The position numbers and the translations under genes are program-made. DNA of 64,000 nucleotides, taken from the IMG/VR virus record IMGVR_UViG_3300037140_000126, positions 1 through 64,000 of that record; one strand, given 5' to 3'. The stretch's first letter is position 1. Each line of letters starts with the position of its first letter. Below are positions 16,219 to 23,727 of the stretch, one piece after another. Source of the stretch: a virus. Below the pieces are notes generated by a model. The model had not been told where the DNA came from. It ran no database searches and was given only the letters and a program-made list of their open reading frames with translations.

Positions 16219-17478
16219 TCACAGGGCCGTCCTCGCTGTTACAGCTACACTATCAGCAAGCTTGTAGGTTTCAAATGCATTCGGCCCATCAAATTCTAAA
16301 AGAACAAATCCATGTGGGCTATACTTCTGCGGGTCTTCTGTAATCCAGGGATTAGGACCATCAAGAACTTTTGCTGCTGGAACTTCAAGCGCTTGCTGTT
16401 TGAGATTCACGAATTCGTAGGAAGCACTGGGAGAAGTATCGAGCTTGTCTCTGAAATTAGGAAATCCTCCATTACCTATACAGCGACCTTTGAAACCCCA
16501 TCGTGAATGCGGCTCGTATAACACTAACCTGTGCTCGTGTCCCCAAAACCATGCATGAATCCGCTGTGTGTTCAAAAGATTCGACAGGGCCTTCTGTAGT
16601 TTCGGCCCCTGCGATTCAAAATATGAAAATGGCTGGTAGTGTGAAAACAAAATCAGCTTGCGTGTTCCTGCCGCTTGAACAATGGATGTAAGCCATGCCA
16701 CCTGACTTCCAAATAAATCAGCGTCCTTGTACGCCGTATCAAGGCACACAAGAATCCAGTTTGCGTTCTGCATTGCAAAGCAGCTTGCCGACTGCTTGAA
16801 GAATGTTTCAAGAGCGTCAAAATAACCTTGCCCTCCGGAATACATATCGTGATTACCATTTAACGTACGATTGACTGTCCCTGCACGCTTCGGCCAATCG
16901 GCAATCAACCGAGTAGCAATTTCATCAGGTGCACCAGAATAATAAGTGTCACCTAAATGTAAAGATACATCGCAGCGTGGAAGCGCTTCAATCGAACGGG
17001 AAATTACAGGTGCACCGTACAGTCCTGTCCCCCAATCTGCGAATAGAGCAACAACAGCCTGGTCGCTAATTATTTCTGGGGCAGGAGAAGGGAATACCCA
17101 CGGATGTAGGTCAGGTCTGAAAAGCCGCCGCCACTCTAACTTGATCCAGCCTGCTAGATCGTGTGAGTCGAATTGGACTTCATATCTGCCTGGCGTTGAA
17201 ACTTCATTTGCATGTAACGAGAGTATAGACTGCAAACGTGCCGCTATAGCATTTCGTGGTGATGACATCACATTAGGATTCAGGTCATCTTTACGCAGTG
17301 CATCGAGGGCTTCATTCCAATCTCTCAAGAGGCCCGCACTTATCGTTGCTAGGTCATACAGGTCTGCCGACGCACTAGCGGCCGCATTGTCCGTGGCATC
17401 ATAGACAGCCTGCTTGAATTCTTCGGGATTCGTCTCGAAAGCTTCTTGAATGGCTGCGTATTTAACTAACTTTGGCAT
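16219..17478 (-). CDS. Calcineurin-like metallophosphoesterase
   Basis: 419 residues. The C-terminal two thirds carry the full set of metallophosphoesterase motifs: ALFADWGTG (first metal aspartate; the usual DxH has W here), SLHLGDTYYSG, TLNGNHDMYSG, ILFSHYQPF and WFWGHEHRLVLYE. The N-terminal 130 residues are helical and unassigned (AIQEAFETNPEEFKQAVYDA). The organisation resembles secreted or cytosolic purple-acid-phosphatase-like/PhoD-like soluble phosphoesterases rather than the Mre11 type. No signal peptide. The substrate is unknown (phosphomonoester, cyclic nucleotide or nucleic acid). It is monocistronic-looking: 128 bases separate it from the next gene and the 16.2-kb promoter follows. 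Confidence 0.85.
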   Translation of the reverse strand: MPKLVKYAAIQEAFETNPEEFKQAVYDATDNAAASASADLYDLATISAGLLRDWNEALDALRKDDLNPNVMSSPRNAIAARLQSILSLHANEVSTPGRYEVQFDSHDLAGWIKLEWRRLFRPDLHPWVFPSPAPEIISDQAVVALFADWGTGLYGAPVISRSIEALPRCDVSLHLGDTYYSGAPDEIATRLIADWPKRAGTVNRTLNGNHDMYSGGQGYFDALETFFKQSASCFAMQNANWILVCLDTAYKDADLFGSQVAWLTSIVQAAGTRKLILFSHYQPFSYFESQGPKLQKALSNLLNTQRIHAWFWGHEHRLVLYEPHSRWGFKGRCIGNGGFPNFRDKLDTSPSASYEFVNLKQQALEVPAAKVLDGPNPWITEDPQKYSPHGFVLLEFDGPNAFETYKLADSVAVTARTAL

Positions 17479-17657
17479 AAACCCTCAACGCTGCATTGGT
17501 TTTAAGTCTTACCTACTTTATCAATAATTTCCCGCACGTCCCGCCCAAGTAACGACACGCTATTACAATAGAAGCCCAATCATAATTTTGTACTCGCACT
17601 AAGTTGTTTTTATGGTTTTTTAATCTTCCACACTCAACAGTTCCAGTATCCCCAGCA
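17479..17657. other. AT-rich gap without a recognised gene
   Basis: No convincing open frame longer than 12 codons. The minus strand holds A-rich segments (GATTAAAAAACC, ACAAAATTATG) and a TTGATA without a matching -10 box at 17 bases. It may contain an unidentified promoter for the metallophosphoesterase. Confidence 0.4.
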
Positions 17658-17771
17658 TCACCGTACCTCCCTTATAATCACCCACACAACTCTCCATCCA
17701 AGCGCGATCACGCTGGCGCACACGACCGCAACGATTGCGATCATCCCGACAGCAGTCCAGTTGATTCGCAT
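17658..17771 (-). CDS. Tiny single-span membrane protein (37 aa)
   Basis: ATG at 17771 follows GAGG by 5 bases. The product MRINWTAVGMIAIVAVVCAS...WVIIREVR is a short cytoplasmic-type head, one hydrophobic helix of about 20 residues and a basic end, a textbook small membrane protein. Such peptides often act as lysis regulators or host-membrane modulators; nothing specific can be said here. Confidence 0.55.
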   Translation of the reverse strand: MRINWTAVGMIAIVAVVCASVIALGWRVVWVIIREVR

Positions 17772-17805
17772 GTCGTCCTCATTTCATTCCATCCGTAACA
17801 GGGTC

Positions 17806-17849
17806 GTGGTGCTAGTCGGGACCCTCGGGTAGTGTGCAACCAGCACCAC
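17806..17849 (-). other. Stem-loop in intergenic region
   Basis: GTGGTGCT (minus 17849-17842) pairs with AGCACCAC (17813-17806), with a second small stem inside the loop (CCCGAGGGTCCCG). It lies in the gap between the zinc-ribbon gene and the tiny membrane protein. No T-run follows. Possible processing or termination element; otherwise this 165-base gap holds only a weak 22-codon frame. Confidence 0.35.
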
Positions 17850-17936
17850 GTTTCCCCTGCTTATGCCGAGTTAGAGCCATCCTCGATCCGACGATGCCTC
17901 ACTGTCGGCAATTTCAATCTCGCTTCGGTTCCGGCT

Positions 17937-18254
17937 TCACCGTGCCCGGCTCCCGTGTCGGACGATGTATTCATACCATCCCCAAAGTCCCCGCACTTCC
18001 TCGGCCATTTCCCCCATAACATCGTGCCGGCTTCGTACTTCCTCGCAGACGGTGCAGCGCATTTGAAGCTCGTCTCCCTCGTCTGGCTGAACTAATGCCG
18101 TCTTGCTAGTATCGACCATAGATAGACACGCCTTCGGATGCCCACACGCCATGACTTCTCGCTGCGATGCTGTTCCGGCATCATATCCATCGGGAACAGT
18201 AGTTTTAATCCCTTTGCGGGATTCATACCACTTCTCCGCAGCTTCACTCGCCAT
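17937..18254 (-). CDS. Zinc-knuckle protein, tandem copy 2
   Basis: 105 residues from ATG 18254 behind GGGAGGCGACA. Starts MASEAAEKWYE and contains the block DAGTASQREVMACGHPKAC, both shared with the gene immediately upstream. Pairs of Cys/His (CGHPKAC and CTVCEEVRSRHD) should bind one zinc ion. The central region between the knuckles differs from the paralogue. Small zinc proteins of this type in phages are often host-takeover factors, but no direct evidence exists here. Confidence 0.7.
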   Translation of the reverse strand: MASEAAEKWYESRKGIKTTVPDGYDAGTASQREVMACGHPKACLSMVDTSKTALVQPDEGDELQMRCTVCEEVRSRHDVMGEMAEEVRGLWGWYEYIVRHGSRAR

Positions 18255-18293
18255 TGTCGCCTCCCTTCGGCATTGACCATATCCTCGAAAAGT

Positions 18294-18590
18294 TTATACC
18301 GCTTCAATTCGTTCACCCGCCCAATAATACCTTCCCGCACGCAACTGGCGCACTTCCTCGCAGGCGGTGCAAATCACCTTACAGTCATGTGGCAACTTCC
18401 CATTTGACTCCTGAAACTGACAGCAATGATGGCAGTCGTGATCGAGACACGCCTTCGGATGCCCACACGCCATGACTTCTCGCTGCGATGCTGTTCCGGC
18501 GTCGAAGCCCTGCAATATCTCGTCTCGGTTATTCAGAACTGTGGGACCAAATTGCTCCTCGTACCACTTCTCCGCAGCTTCACTCGCCAT
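18294..18590 (-). CDS. Zinc-knuckle protein, tandem copy 1
   Basis: 98 residues from ATG 18590 (ribosome site GGGAGGTGACA, nearly the same leader as its neighbour); the frame extends upstream but without a usable site. MASEAAEKWYE...GFDAGTASQREVMACGHPKACL is followed by an extra Cys/His cluster (HDCHHCCQF) and CTACEEVRQL. It is clearly a tandem duplicate of the 105-residue gene downstream, with an added metal-binding loop. Function unknown. Confidence 0.72.
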   Translation of the reverse strand: MASEAAEKWYEEQFGPTVLNNRDEILQGFDAGTASQREVMACGHPKACLDHDCHHCCQFQESNGKLPHDCKVICTACEEVRQLRAGRYYWAGERIEAV

Positions 18591-18672
18591 TGTCACCTCC
18601 CTTCCTGATAGCCCGATATTCTTGGATAAACCAGAGTGCGAATGCATACCACGTCAGCAGTAACCAAGGCAT
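18580..18672 (-). CDS. Tiny membrane peptide (30 aa)
   Basis: ATG at 18672 overlaps the upstream TGA as TGATG. The product MPWLLLTWYAFALWFIQEYR continues with AIRKGGDNGE: one aromatic hydrophobic helix and a basic tail. Its stop lies within the first codons of the next gene, whose ribosome site it contains, so it could act as a leader for translational coupling. Too short for automatic gene callers; moderate support only. Confidence 0.5.
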   Translation of the reverse strand: MPWLLLTWYAFALWFIQEYRAIRKGGDNGE

Positions 18673-19178
18673 CACTCGCCTCCCTTCGGCCAGAACTTGT
18701 TGACGATTTCCTCTACTTCAGTGACCGCAAAATATCCTCTTGCTCGCCCTTTCTCAAGACACTCTTCAATCTCCTTGCGCCGCTCGTCGGACACAGGCGG
18801 CGTATCCAGTTTTGTCTGAGCCTTGATAGTATCCGGTGACAATTTGTTCTTAGTTTCTTCGTCCTTAAATACCAATTTACCTTCCATGCCCAATTGAGAT
18901 AGGCGCAATCCCTGACGAAGCACGGCAAGTCTGCTTATATCAAACTCGACCATCAACTCGGATAGAACTGCTTCTTCGCGTTCCGTAAAATGAGCCTCGT
19001 CGGACACAGGCGAGGGAAGCGGGATGGCGTTGGCGATCAGCGCGCGCATGTTCTCCAGCTTCTGATCGCGGTTGTTGGATGGATCGAGAGCTTTCATCAC
19101 GGCAGATAGCTTCACCCATCTTTCGGTCACGACGTTTGCACCGATGCTATCGGAATACGAATATTCGTTTTCGGTCAT
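18672..19178 (-). CDS. Hypothetical helical protein
   Basis: 168 residues, soluble and acidic. It opens MTENEYSYSDSIGANVVTER and has two short helices with possible ribbon-helix-helix-like spacing in the middle (EREEAVLSELMVEFDISRLAVLRQGLRL), a pattern of VLxxL-xxFDxxRxxVLRxGL that could bind DNA. The C-terminal third is charged (DERRKEIEECLEKGRARGYF). The stop overlaps the 30-residue gene and the start overlaps the 111-residue gene. If the middle helices are a ribbon-helix-helix, it would be a regulator; unproven. Confidence 0.6.
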   Translation of the reverse strand: MTENEYSYSDSIGANVVTERWVKLSAVMKALDPSNNRDQKLENMRALIANAIPLPSPVSDEAHFTEREEAVLSELMVEFDISRLAVLRQGLRLSQLGMEGKLVFKDEETKNKLSPDTIKAQTKLDTPPVSDERRKEIEECLEKGRARGYFAVTEVEEIVNKFWPKGGE

Positions 19179-19510
19179 GATTTCTCCTTCGTCCTGGCGA
19201 CGGCTGCGCGTTCGGCCTTGAGACGCTCAATGCGTCCATACAGATCGGGCCAGCGTTCAGGAAAATTTACCTGAGTCAGTGTCGAGGATCGCTCTAGCTC
19301 CTCGATGCGCCCATCCAACTCCGCCTCGGCTACCTTGGCCTCTGCCGCTTTGACGAGGGACGATTCGCGGGCATAGAAGGCCATCTTCATAAGTTTGAGT
19401 ACACCAACAGCTGTGAACGAGTCTTTACCTATTGCAGCTAATACCTCTGGCTCATTCAAGAAGTCTGCAAATTCCCGCTGTTCGGCTGTCGGTTTCAGCG
19501 CTGGATTCAT
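19175..19510 (-). CDS. Small coiled-coil protein
   Basis: 111 residues. After an N-terminal helical part (EQREFADFLNEPEVLAAIG) it becomes a long charged helix (SSLVKAAEAKVAEAELDGRI and later YGRIERLKAERAAVARTKEK), a likely coiled coil. ATGA overlap with both neighbours shows it is in the 19.8-kb transcript. No known family. Confidence 0.6.
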   Translation of the reverse strand: MNPALKPTAEQREFADFLNEPEVLAAIGKDSFTAVGVLKLMKMAFYARESSLVKAAEAKVAEAELDGRIEELERSSTLTQVNFPERWPDLYGRIERLKAERAAVARTKEKS

Positions 19511-19770
19511 TGTGATCCTCCCCCCGTATCCTGCACCTGTTTCAGCCTAATCTCTGTCTGTTCACCACAAAATTGCAACAGTTCGTTTCGGGTGACTTCC
19601 TGCTGCGTAATCTTCATCATCTTCCCATTCGTATTCGGAAAATAGTCGAACGCCTTTTTACTCTCGGACCAAGCGACATGACCAAGAATAAAATAGCTGT
19701 CCTTTGCGTAGACAGCCCATCTCTCGGGTTCAGGCGTCCCAATAAAATCGAGTTCTTTTGTATCGTTCAT
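19507..19770 (-). CDS. Small hypothetical protein, first gene of the 19.8-kb transcript
   Basis: 87 residues from ATG 19770 (MNDTKELDFIGTPEPERWAV). An alternative ATG 18 bases upstream lies in the -10 box of the promoter at 19780-19808, so it cannot be transcribed and is rejected. The true ATG would be only a few bases from the mRNA start, suggesting a leaderless or near-leaderless message. The protein is small, aromatic and acidic, with no recognised family. Confidence 0.65.
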   Translation of the reverse strand: MNDTKELDFIGTPEPERWAVYAKDSYFILGHVAWSESKKAFDYFPNTNGKMMKITQQEVTRNELLQFCGEQTEIRLKQVQDTGGGSQ

Positions 19771-19779
19771 GTTAGAGTA

Positions 19780-19808
19780 AATATACAATATTCACACAAA
19801 ACTGTCAA
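19780..19808 (-). promoter_or_regulatory. Consensus sigma-70-type promoter
   Basis: TTGACA (19803-19808), a 17-base spacer and TATATT (19780-19785; five of six) form a near-ideal housekeeping promoter in the 39-base gap after the gene at 19810. The first downstream ATG is 9 bases from the -10 box. It should start the early accessory transcript that runs toward 16.2 kb. Confidence 0.78.
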
Positions 19809-19809
19809 A

Positions 19810-20205
19810 TCAGTCTTGCCACAAGTGCTCATACAACGGCCGCTGGTGCTCTGCGGCGTGCAGCTTTTCAATCAGGTCCTCGAATGCACCTTTACGGTTG
19901 TGGTCCACAAATACATGAAACTCTTCTCCTAGTTCAGCAAGAGCCGCATTTCTGGCAAAGAATACTTGGGCCAGTTTCGCCCGTGGTAACTGGGCAAACA
20001 CCCGCACATGAATATCCACAAGCTGAAAACGCTCTTTATCCTTCAAGCAGCGCATGCGTACGATGCCGCCTACACCCTTGTCTGTGCTGGACGTAACAAT
20101 CACAGCACCTGAATATTTATCGCTGAGTTCGTCAAGCAGGCTGTTTACTTGCAATTCCGCCTGCTCGCCCTGCCACTCACGGCTTCCTACGACGACTACA
20201 TACAT
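19810..20205 (-). CDS. SLOG-like nucleotide-binding protein
   Basis: 131 residues. The start MYVVVVGSREWQGEQAELQVN and the following GAVIVTSSTDKGVGGIVRM, then FFARNAALAELGEEFHVFVD, resemble the small SLOG/YspA-like Rossmannoid domain (GSR at the first strand; Gly-rich second loop; RNxxLAE late). Such domains bind nucleotides or nucleotide-derived signals. Strong ribosome site GGAGGTCATAGT. A putative phage promoter element lies just upstream (20228-20238). The ligand is unknown. Confidence 0.65.
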   Translation of the reverse strand: MYVVVVGSREWQGEQAELQVNSLLDELSDKYSGAVIVTSSTDKGVGGIVRMRCLKDKERFQLVDIHVRVFAQLPRAKLAQVFFARNAALAELGEEFHVFVDHNRKGAFEDLIEKLHAAEHQRPLYEHLWQD

Positions 20206-20226
20206 ACTATGACCTCCAATACCATT

Positions 20227-23031
20227 TTACAGGATTCGACTGATACCCTCATGCTTTTCCACAATGATGCTTGATTCGCCAGATAGCTCACCAACAATAA
20301 TTGGGTTATGTGAGGTCAACAAAACCGTACCTAACTGGTCTTTCAATTTCTTAAGCCCTGACGCAAAAGCCTTTGCATTCACAGAATCTAGTCCGTCAGC
20401 AGGCTCGTCCAGCACAAGCAGATTACACTTAGGTGCAATCGCCCGCAATGCGAAACTAGCAATAAGCGCGGCCATTTTCTTCTCTCCTGTAGACTGATCG
20501 CCAAGCCCCTGACCGCCATGCACGTTGATTACCTCAACATTAAAATCGGACTCATGCATAGAAAAACGCACTTGAATCTCTTTCCCTGTAAAAATATCGG
20601 CATAGTGCTCCGCCGCTCGGTTCAGCGCAGGACAAATCTGTGCATTCAAGAAAGCGGGCACGCCGTCCCTGGAAAATGTTGTCACACAGTAGTCAAGCAG
20701 CGCTTTCTCTTCGGTGAGTATCTCCATTTGCCTCGTCCAAAACTTTACGTTGCGCTTCGCATGCTTGATCTTACGTTCGAGCTTGCGTCTGCGACCAACA
20801 CTTTCTTGCTCGTGCAGCTTGTCGGAAAGCATCACCCTTTTCCATCTATCGAGTTCGGACTTAGCCGTGTCACGCTCAGAATCATACATTGCAATCGTAT
20901 TCTCAGTTCGCCGCATGGCTTTATTGTTAAACAACAACGCATCGTCAGCATCGCTACACAGTTTTTGCCCAATACTAATCTTCCGGTTCGCATTGCCAAG
21001 TTCAAGTTCCGCCTCTTTGATATGGGCAATGAGGCTCCCCGCATCGACCTCTTGCAAGCACATTGGGCATTTAGTTTTACCCTCTACTTTGCGAATCTGC
21101 ATGAGCTTGGAAGAAATGACTGTCCGCTGTGCGAATGCGTCCGCCAAGTTTTGCTGTGCAGCTTTCGCACGCTCAACAATTCCAATAGCTTGTGTTTCAT
21201 AAGATTCATGTTCCCGCTTTAAGCGCGTAAGGTCTTTTGCCGCAAGAACCTCGTACCGCGCTTTCGCTTTATGAAACTCTTTCCGGGAGGATTCATACGC
21301 ACTGTTGTCAGCAGGTTCCTGCTCCAACATCCCCTCGAATGCATTAAGAGATGCAATAACAGATGATTTCTCACTTTCCGCCTCAACGAGTGCGGAGGAT
21401 TTCTCCTTGGTATCACGCGTGACCTCTTCCAGCGCTTTTGTGAAGCGTTCTAGGTTCTGGAAACGCTCCAAGATGCGTTTCTGCTCGGATGCCGTTCCCG
21501 ATAAAAATGTATTCACTTGCTGCTGGTCGATATAAACAGCATTCGCAAGGGTCTGCCACGTAAATCCAGACAACCGTTCGATCATCCCCTGTGTTGCTGT
21601 CTGCGCGGACGATTGCATTCCGCTGGACTGCTCTTTGCCATCGACAAATAAGCGTAATGCGGCAGGCCGTCTCGTACGCACGACTTTAATTACCCGCCCA
21701 CGGGAGTCTTCAAATCGCACTTCTACAGAGGCAGTCTTCGTTGACGACCACAATGCCCAACTATCGTGCTTCTGCCCTTTGAATGTCATGCCAAACATAG
21801 CTACGGGAATGAGCTGAATGGAATTTGTCTTACCACTTCCATTGCTCCTCCCAAGCCAATCTTTGTTCTGGCCCACGATTGACCTTAAACCTGGTTGTGC
21901 GAAATCAAACTCCAATTTTTCAAAACTAAGAAATCGCTCCCCTCTTGCAGAAAGAAACCTGGCACCCCCGTCCGTACGCAGTCCTAATCCTTCTGTTGCT
22001 TTAGCGAGCTTGTAGAGCAAGTAAGTGACGATTGCTCTATGGTGCCGCTCAAGTTGTTCTGGGAGGGTTTCTTGGACGTAGTGCTCGATTTTGACGGCAT
22101 CGGAGTCGGACAACTTGACCTTGATCGCTGCTGTTTCACTCTCTTTGAATTCTGCGACCGTGTAAACAAGGGCACCCGCATATTTGTGCTCCGCCTCCCG
22201 TTTCGCTTTGTCTAATGCAGTCACATAATTTTTGCCGATCTCGATAGGAACATGCACGCGAATCCTACAACCCTTCCAGTTCTTATTGTTTTTTGGGAAG
22301 CGCGGCCACGAAGGATCGTACCAACCAGGTATTGCCGATGGAACTAAATCCAACTTTTTGCCCTCAAGAACTAGGTAGCCCTTATGTTGGTTCGCCTCGC
22401 CCCAGTCGGAACAGAATGGATTGCCGATGTACCAAACATTATCGGCAAGTTTCTGCCGCAAATGCACATGGCCGCCGAGACAGTAGTTGTAGCTCGATGG
22501 AAACAGATCATGCACTTTGAGCTTACCTTCAGATTGTTGACCTAGCACATTGTATGCACAGCCTGAAATATCTTGGTGAAAGACAAGCACACAATTCGCA
22601 TCGCTATACGTCAAGTCCTTCAACTCACTCGACCATTTTCTTGTTGTCTCTGCGCTGGACGTAAACGGAAGGCAGTACAGCTCTCCATTTTTGACATTGA
22701 TACGCTTCGGCCCTTTGTGGACAATCTCGGCACCAGCTTCGCGCAAGATCGGAAACCAATTCTGAGCTTCAACATACATCCCGATACGATCATGATTACC
22801 TAGCACAAGAATTACCCGCAGATCGGCCCGCTTCGCACGACTGATAAAGTTCATCCAGAAATGGACAACACGAAGGTCTGCGGGATTGTAAACACGCTTG
22901 AGGTCTCCAGCTACTACGAACCCTTCCAGCGAACGCTCACGGCAGATTTCCAACACTTCCTCGGCCATTTGTTCGCACAAATCTAGGGATTCAAAATCCG
23001 CCTGCACATCCGATAGGAATAATAGCCTCAT
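20227..23031 (-). CDS. Fused Mre11-Rad50 (SbcD-SbcC) nuclease-ATPase
   Basis: 934 residues. N-terminal 1-230 is an Mre11-type phosphoesterase: LSDVQAD (D8, with Q10 in place of the usual His), VVAGDLKR (D43), LVLGNHDR (79-81), H152 in FHQDISG and GGHVH (186-190). From about 345 the Rad50-like ATPase begins: Walker A GRSNGSGKT (about 394-402), two helical arms, a zinc hook CPMC near residue 655, signature STGEKKM near 846 and Walker B LLVLDEPADGLD near 875. The coiled coil is short, as in phage gp46. T4 makes the two as separate gp47 and gp46; here they are one polypeptide. Role: DNA end resection for recombination-dependent replication. ATGA overlap with the upstream gene. Confidence 0.9.
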   Translation of the reverse strand: MRLLFLSDVQADFESLDLCEQMAEEVLEICRERSLEGFVVAGDLKRVYNPADLRVVHFWMNFISRAKRADLRVILVLGNHDRIGMYVEAQNWFPILREAGAEIVHKGPKRINVKNGELYCLPFTSSAETTRKWSSELKDLTYSDANCVLVFHQDISGCAYNVLGQQSEGKLKVHDLFPSSYNYCLGGHVHLRQKLADNVWYIGNPFCSDWGEANQHKGYLVLEGKKLDLVPSAIPGWYDPSWPRFPKNNKNWKGCRIRVHVPIEIGKNYVTALDKAKREAEHKYAGALVYTVAEFKESETAAIKVKLSDSDAVKIEHYVQETLPEQLERHHRAIVTYLLYKLAKATEGLGLRTDGGARFLSARGERFLSFEKLEFDFAQPGLRSIVGQNKDWLGRSNGSGKTNSIQLIPVAMFGMTFKGQKHDSWALWSSTKTASVEVRFEDSRGRVIKVVRTRRPAALRLFVDGKEQSSGMQSSAQTATQGMIERLSGFTWQTLANAVYIDQQQVNTFLSGTASEQKRILERFQNLERFTKALEEVTRDTKEKSSALVEAESEKSSVIASLNAFEGMLEQEPADNSAYESSRKEFHKAKARYEVLAAKDLTRLKREHESYETQAIGIVERAKAAQQNLADAFAQRTVISSKLMQIRKVEGKTKCPMCLQEVDAGSLIAHIKEAELELGNANRKISIGQKLCSDADDALLFNNKAMRRTENTIAMYDSERDTAKSELDRWKRVMLSDKLHEQESVGRRRKLERKIKHAKRNVKFWTRQMEILTEEKALLDYCVTTFSRDGVPAFLNAQICPALNRAAEHYADIFTGKEIQVRFSMHESDFNVEVINVHGGQGLGDQSTGEKKMAALIASFALRAIAPKCNLLVLDEPADGLDSVNAKAFASGLKKLKDQLGTVLLTSHNPIIVGELSGESSIIVEKHEGISRIL
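20228..20238 (-). promoter_or_regulatory. Recurring CGAATCCTGTA element, site A
   Basis: The minus strand reads CGAATCCTGTA followed by AAATGG. It is 23 bases before the ATG at 20205 and overlaps the stop of the Mre11-Rad50 gene. The same core occurs at 28438, 34737, 40348 and 42699. Confidence 0.5.
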
Positions 23032-23276
23032 TCGTCGGTTTCATCTTCAGATAAGGCCTTCGTAAGATTAAACCATTGGCACGAATAGCAGCGGGCGTGT
23101 CCGTTGAATCCTTTGCGCTTGCCACATTGACGGCACTCTCTATGCGTCAAACCATAGAAAAAGTTCCCAGCAATGAAGTATGTAAATTTCCTGTTGCCAC
23201 GTAGAAGCTGGTGGAGAAAAACTCGTCCTCTCATAAAACCCCACTTTTCGATTTCCCGTGCTTTTGGCTCGTCCAT
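23028..23276 (-). CDS. Small zinc-ribbon protein
   Basis: 82 residues. C-terminal half has CRQCGKRKGFNGHARCYSC, a four-cysteine treble-clef/ribbon with basic loop, followed by an acidic end (ALSEDETDE). The N-terminal part is basic/aromatic (EIEKWGFMRGRVFLHQLLRG). Overlaps the Mre11-Rad50 start by ATGA, so it may be an accessory of recombination, though only context suggests it. The 88-base gap upstream has no clear promoter. Confidence 0.65.
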   Translation of the reverse strand: MDEPKAREIEKWGFMRGRVFLHQLLRGNRKFTYFIAGNFFYGLTHRECRQCGKRKGFNGHARCYSCQWFNLTKALSEDETDE

Positions 23277-23364
23277 GCTATCAAACCACTAGAAACACTA
23301 GATCGTGTCTTAAATCAACGGGAAACACACTCAAAACGGCATCCTAGAGCATTGTTTCTCATGT

Positions 23365-23727
23365 TCAATCGCTTCCGCCGGGCACTTCTGTGTAGTAACT
23401 GCCGTACTCCTCAATAAAGAGCACACGCTTACCAAGTTCCACAGCAATCTTAATCTCGGCCTGAACGCCCAATGATTCACGCCAGCCTTGCATTGTTACG
23501 ACCACTAATTTATGAGAAACTGAAATAAATTCTTCGTCGAATCGTTTCCAGTAATCAAAGCCCCGTGAAAGTCCACACGCCAGCGCTATTGGATGCGTGT
23601 GGGCAATAGGAGAAAACACAATTTCCCCAATTTCCATCAATCTTCCCGCCACAACACAGACCCTCCGAAAACGATCCAACATCACTTCTGGGTCTTTGTG
23701 CGAGTAGGGACTAGCAAGGTAAATCAT
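23365..23727 (-). CDS. DUF1937 / nucleoside deoxyribosyltransferase-like protein
   Basis: 120 residues from ATG 23727, overlapping the clamp-loader stop (ATGA). MIYLASPYSHKDPEVMLDRF, then SPIAHTHPIA, FDYWKRFDEEFI and EIKIAVELGKRVLFI match DUF1937, a compact Rossmannoid family related to nucleoside 2-deoxyribosyltransferases. Family members probably act on nucleotides, and phages often carry them in replication blocks. A catalytic glutamate could be in WRESLGVQAEIKIA. Function is inferred from fold only. Confidence 0.78.
   Translation of the reverse strand: MIYLASPYSHKDPEVMLDRFRRVCVVAGRLMEIGEIVFSPIAHTHPIALACGLSRGFDYWKRFDEEFISVSHKLVVVTMQGWRESLGVQAEIKIAVELGKRVLFIEEYGSYYTEVPGGSD

Noticed and set aside
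18092-18340. 82-residue minus-strand frame bridging the two zinc-knuckle genes
   Set aside because: Overlaps both duplicated genes and runs antiphase to their conserved blocks; the gap between them holds just the leader of the second copy.
23277-23364. TTGATT-N17-TTTCTA as a promoter
   Set aside because: The -10 hexamer matches too few consensus positions, so it was not annotated.
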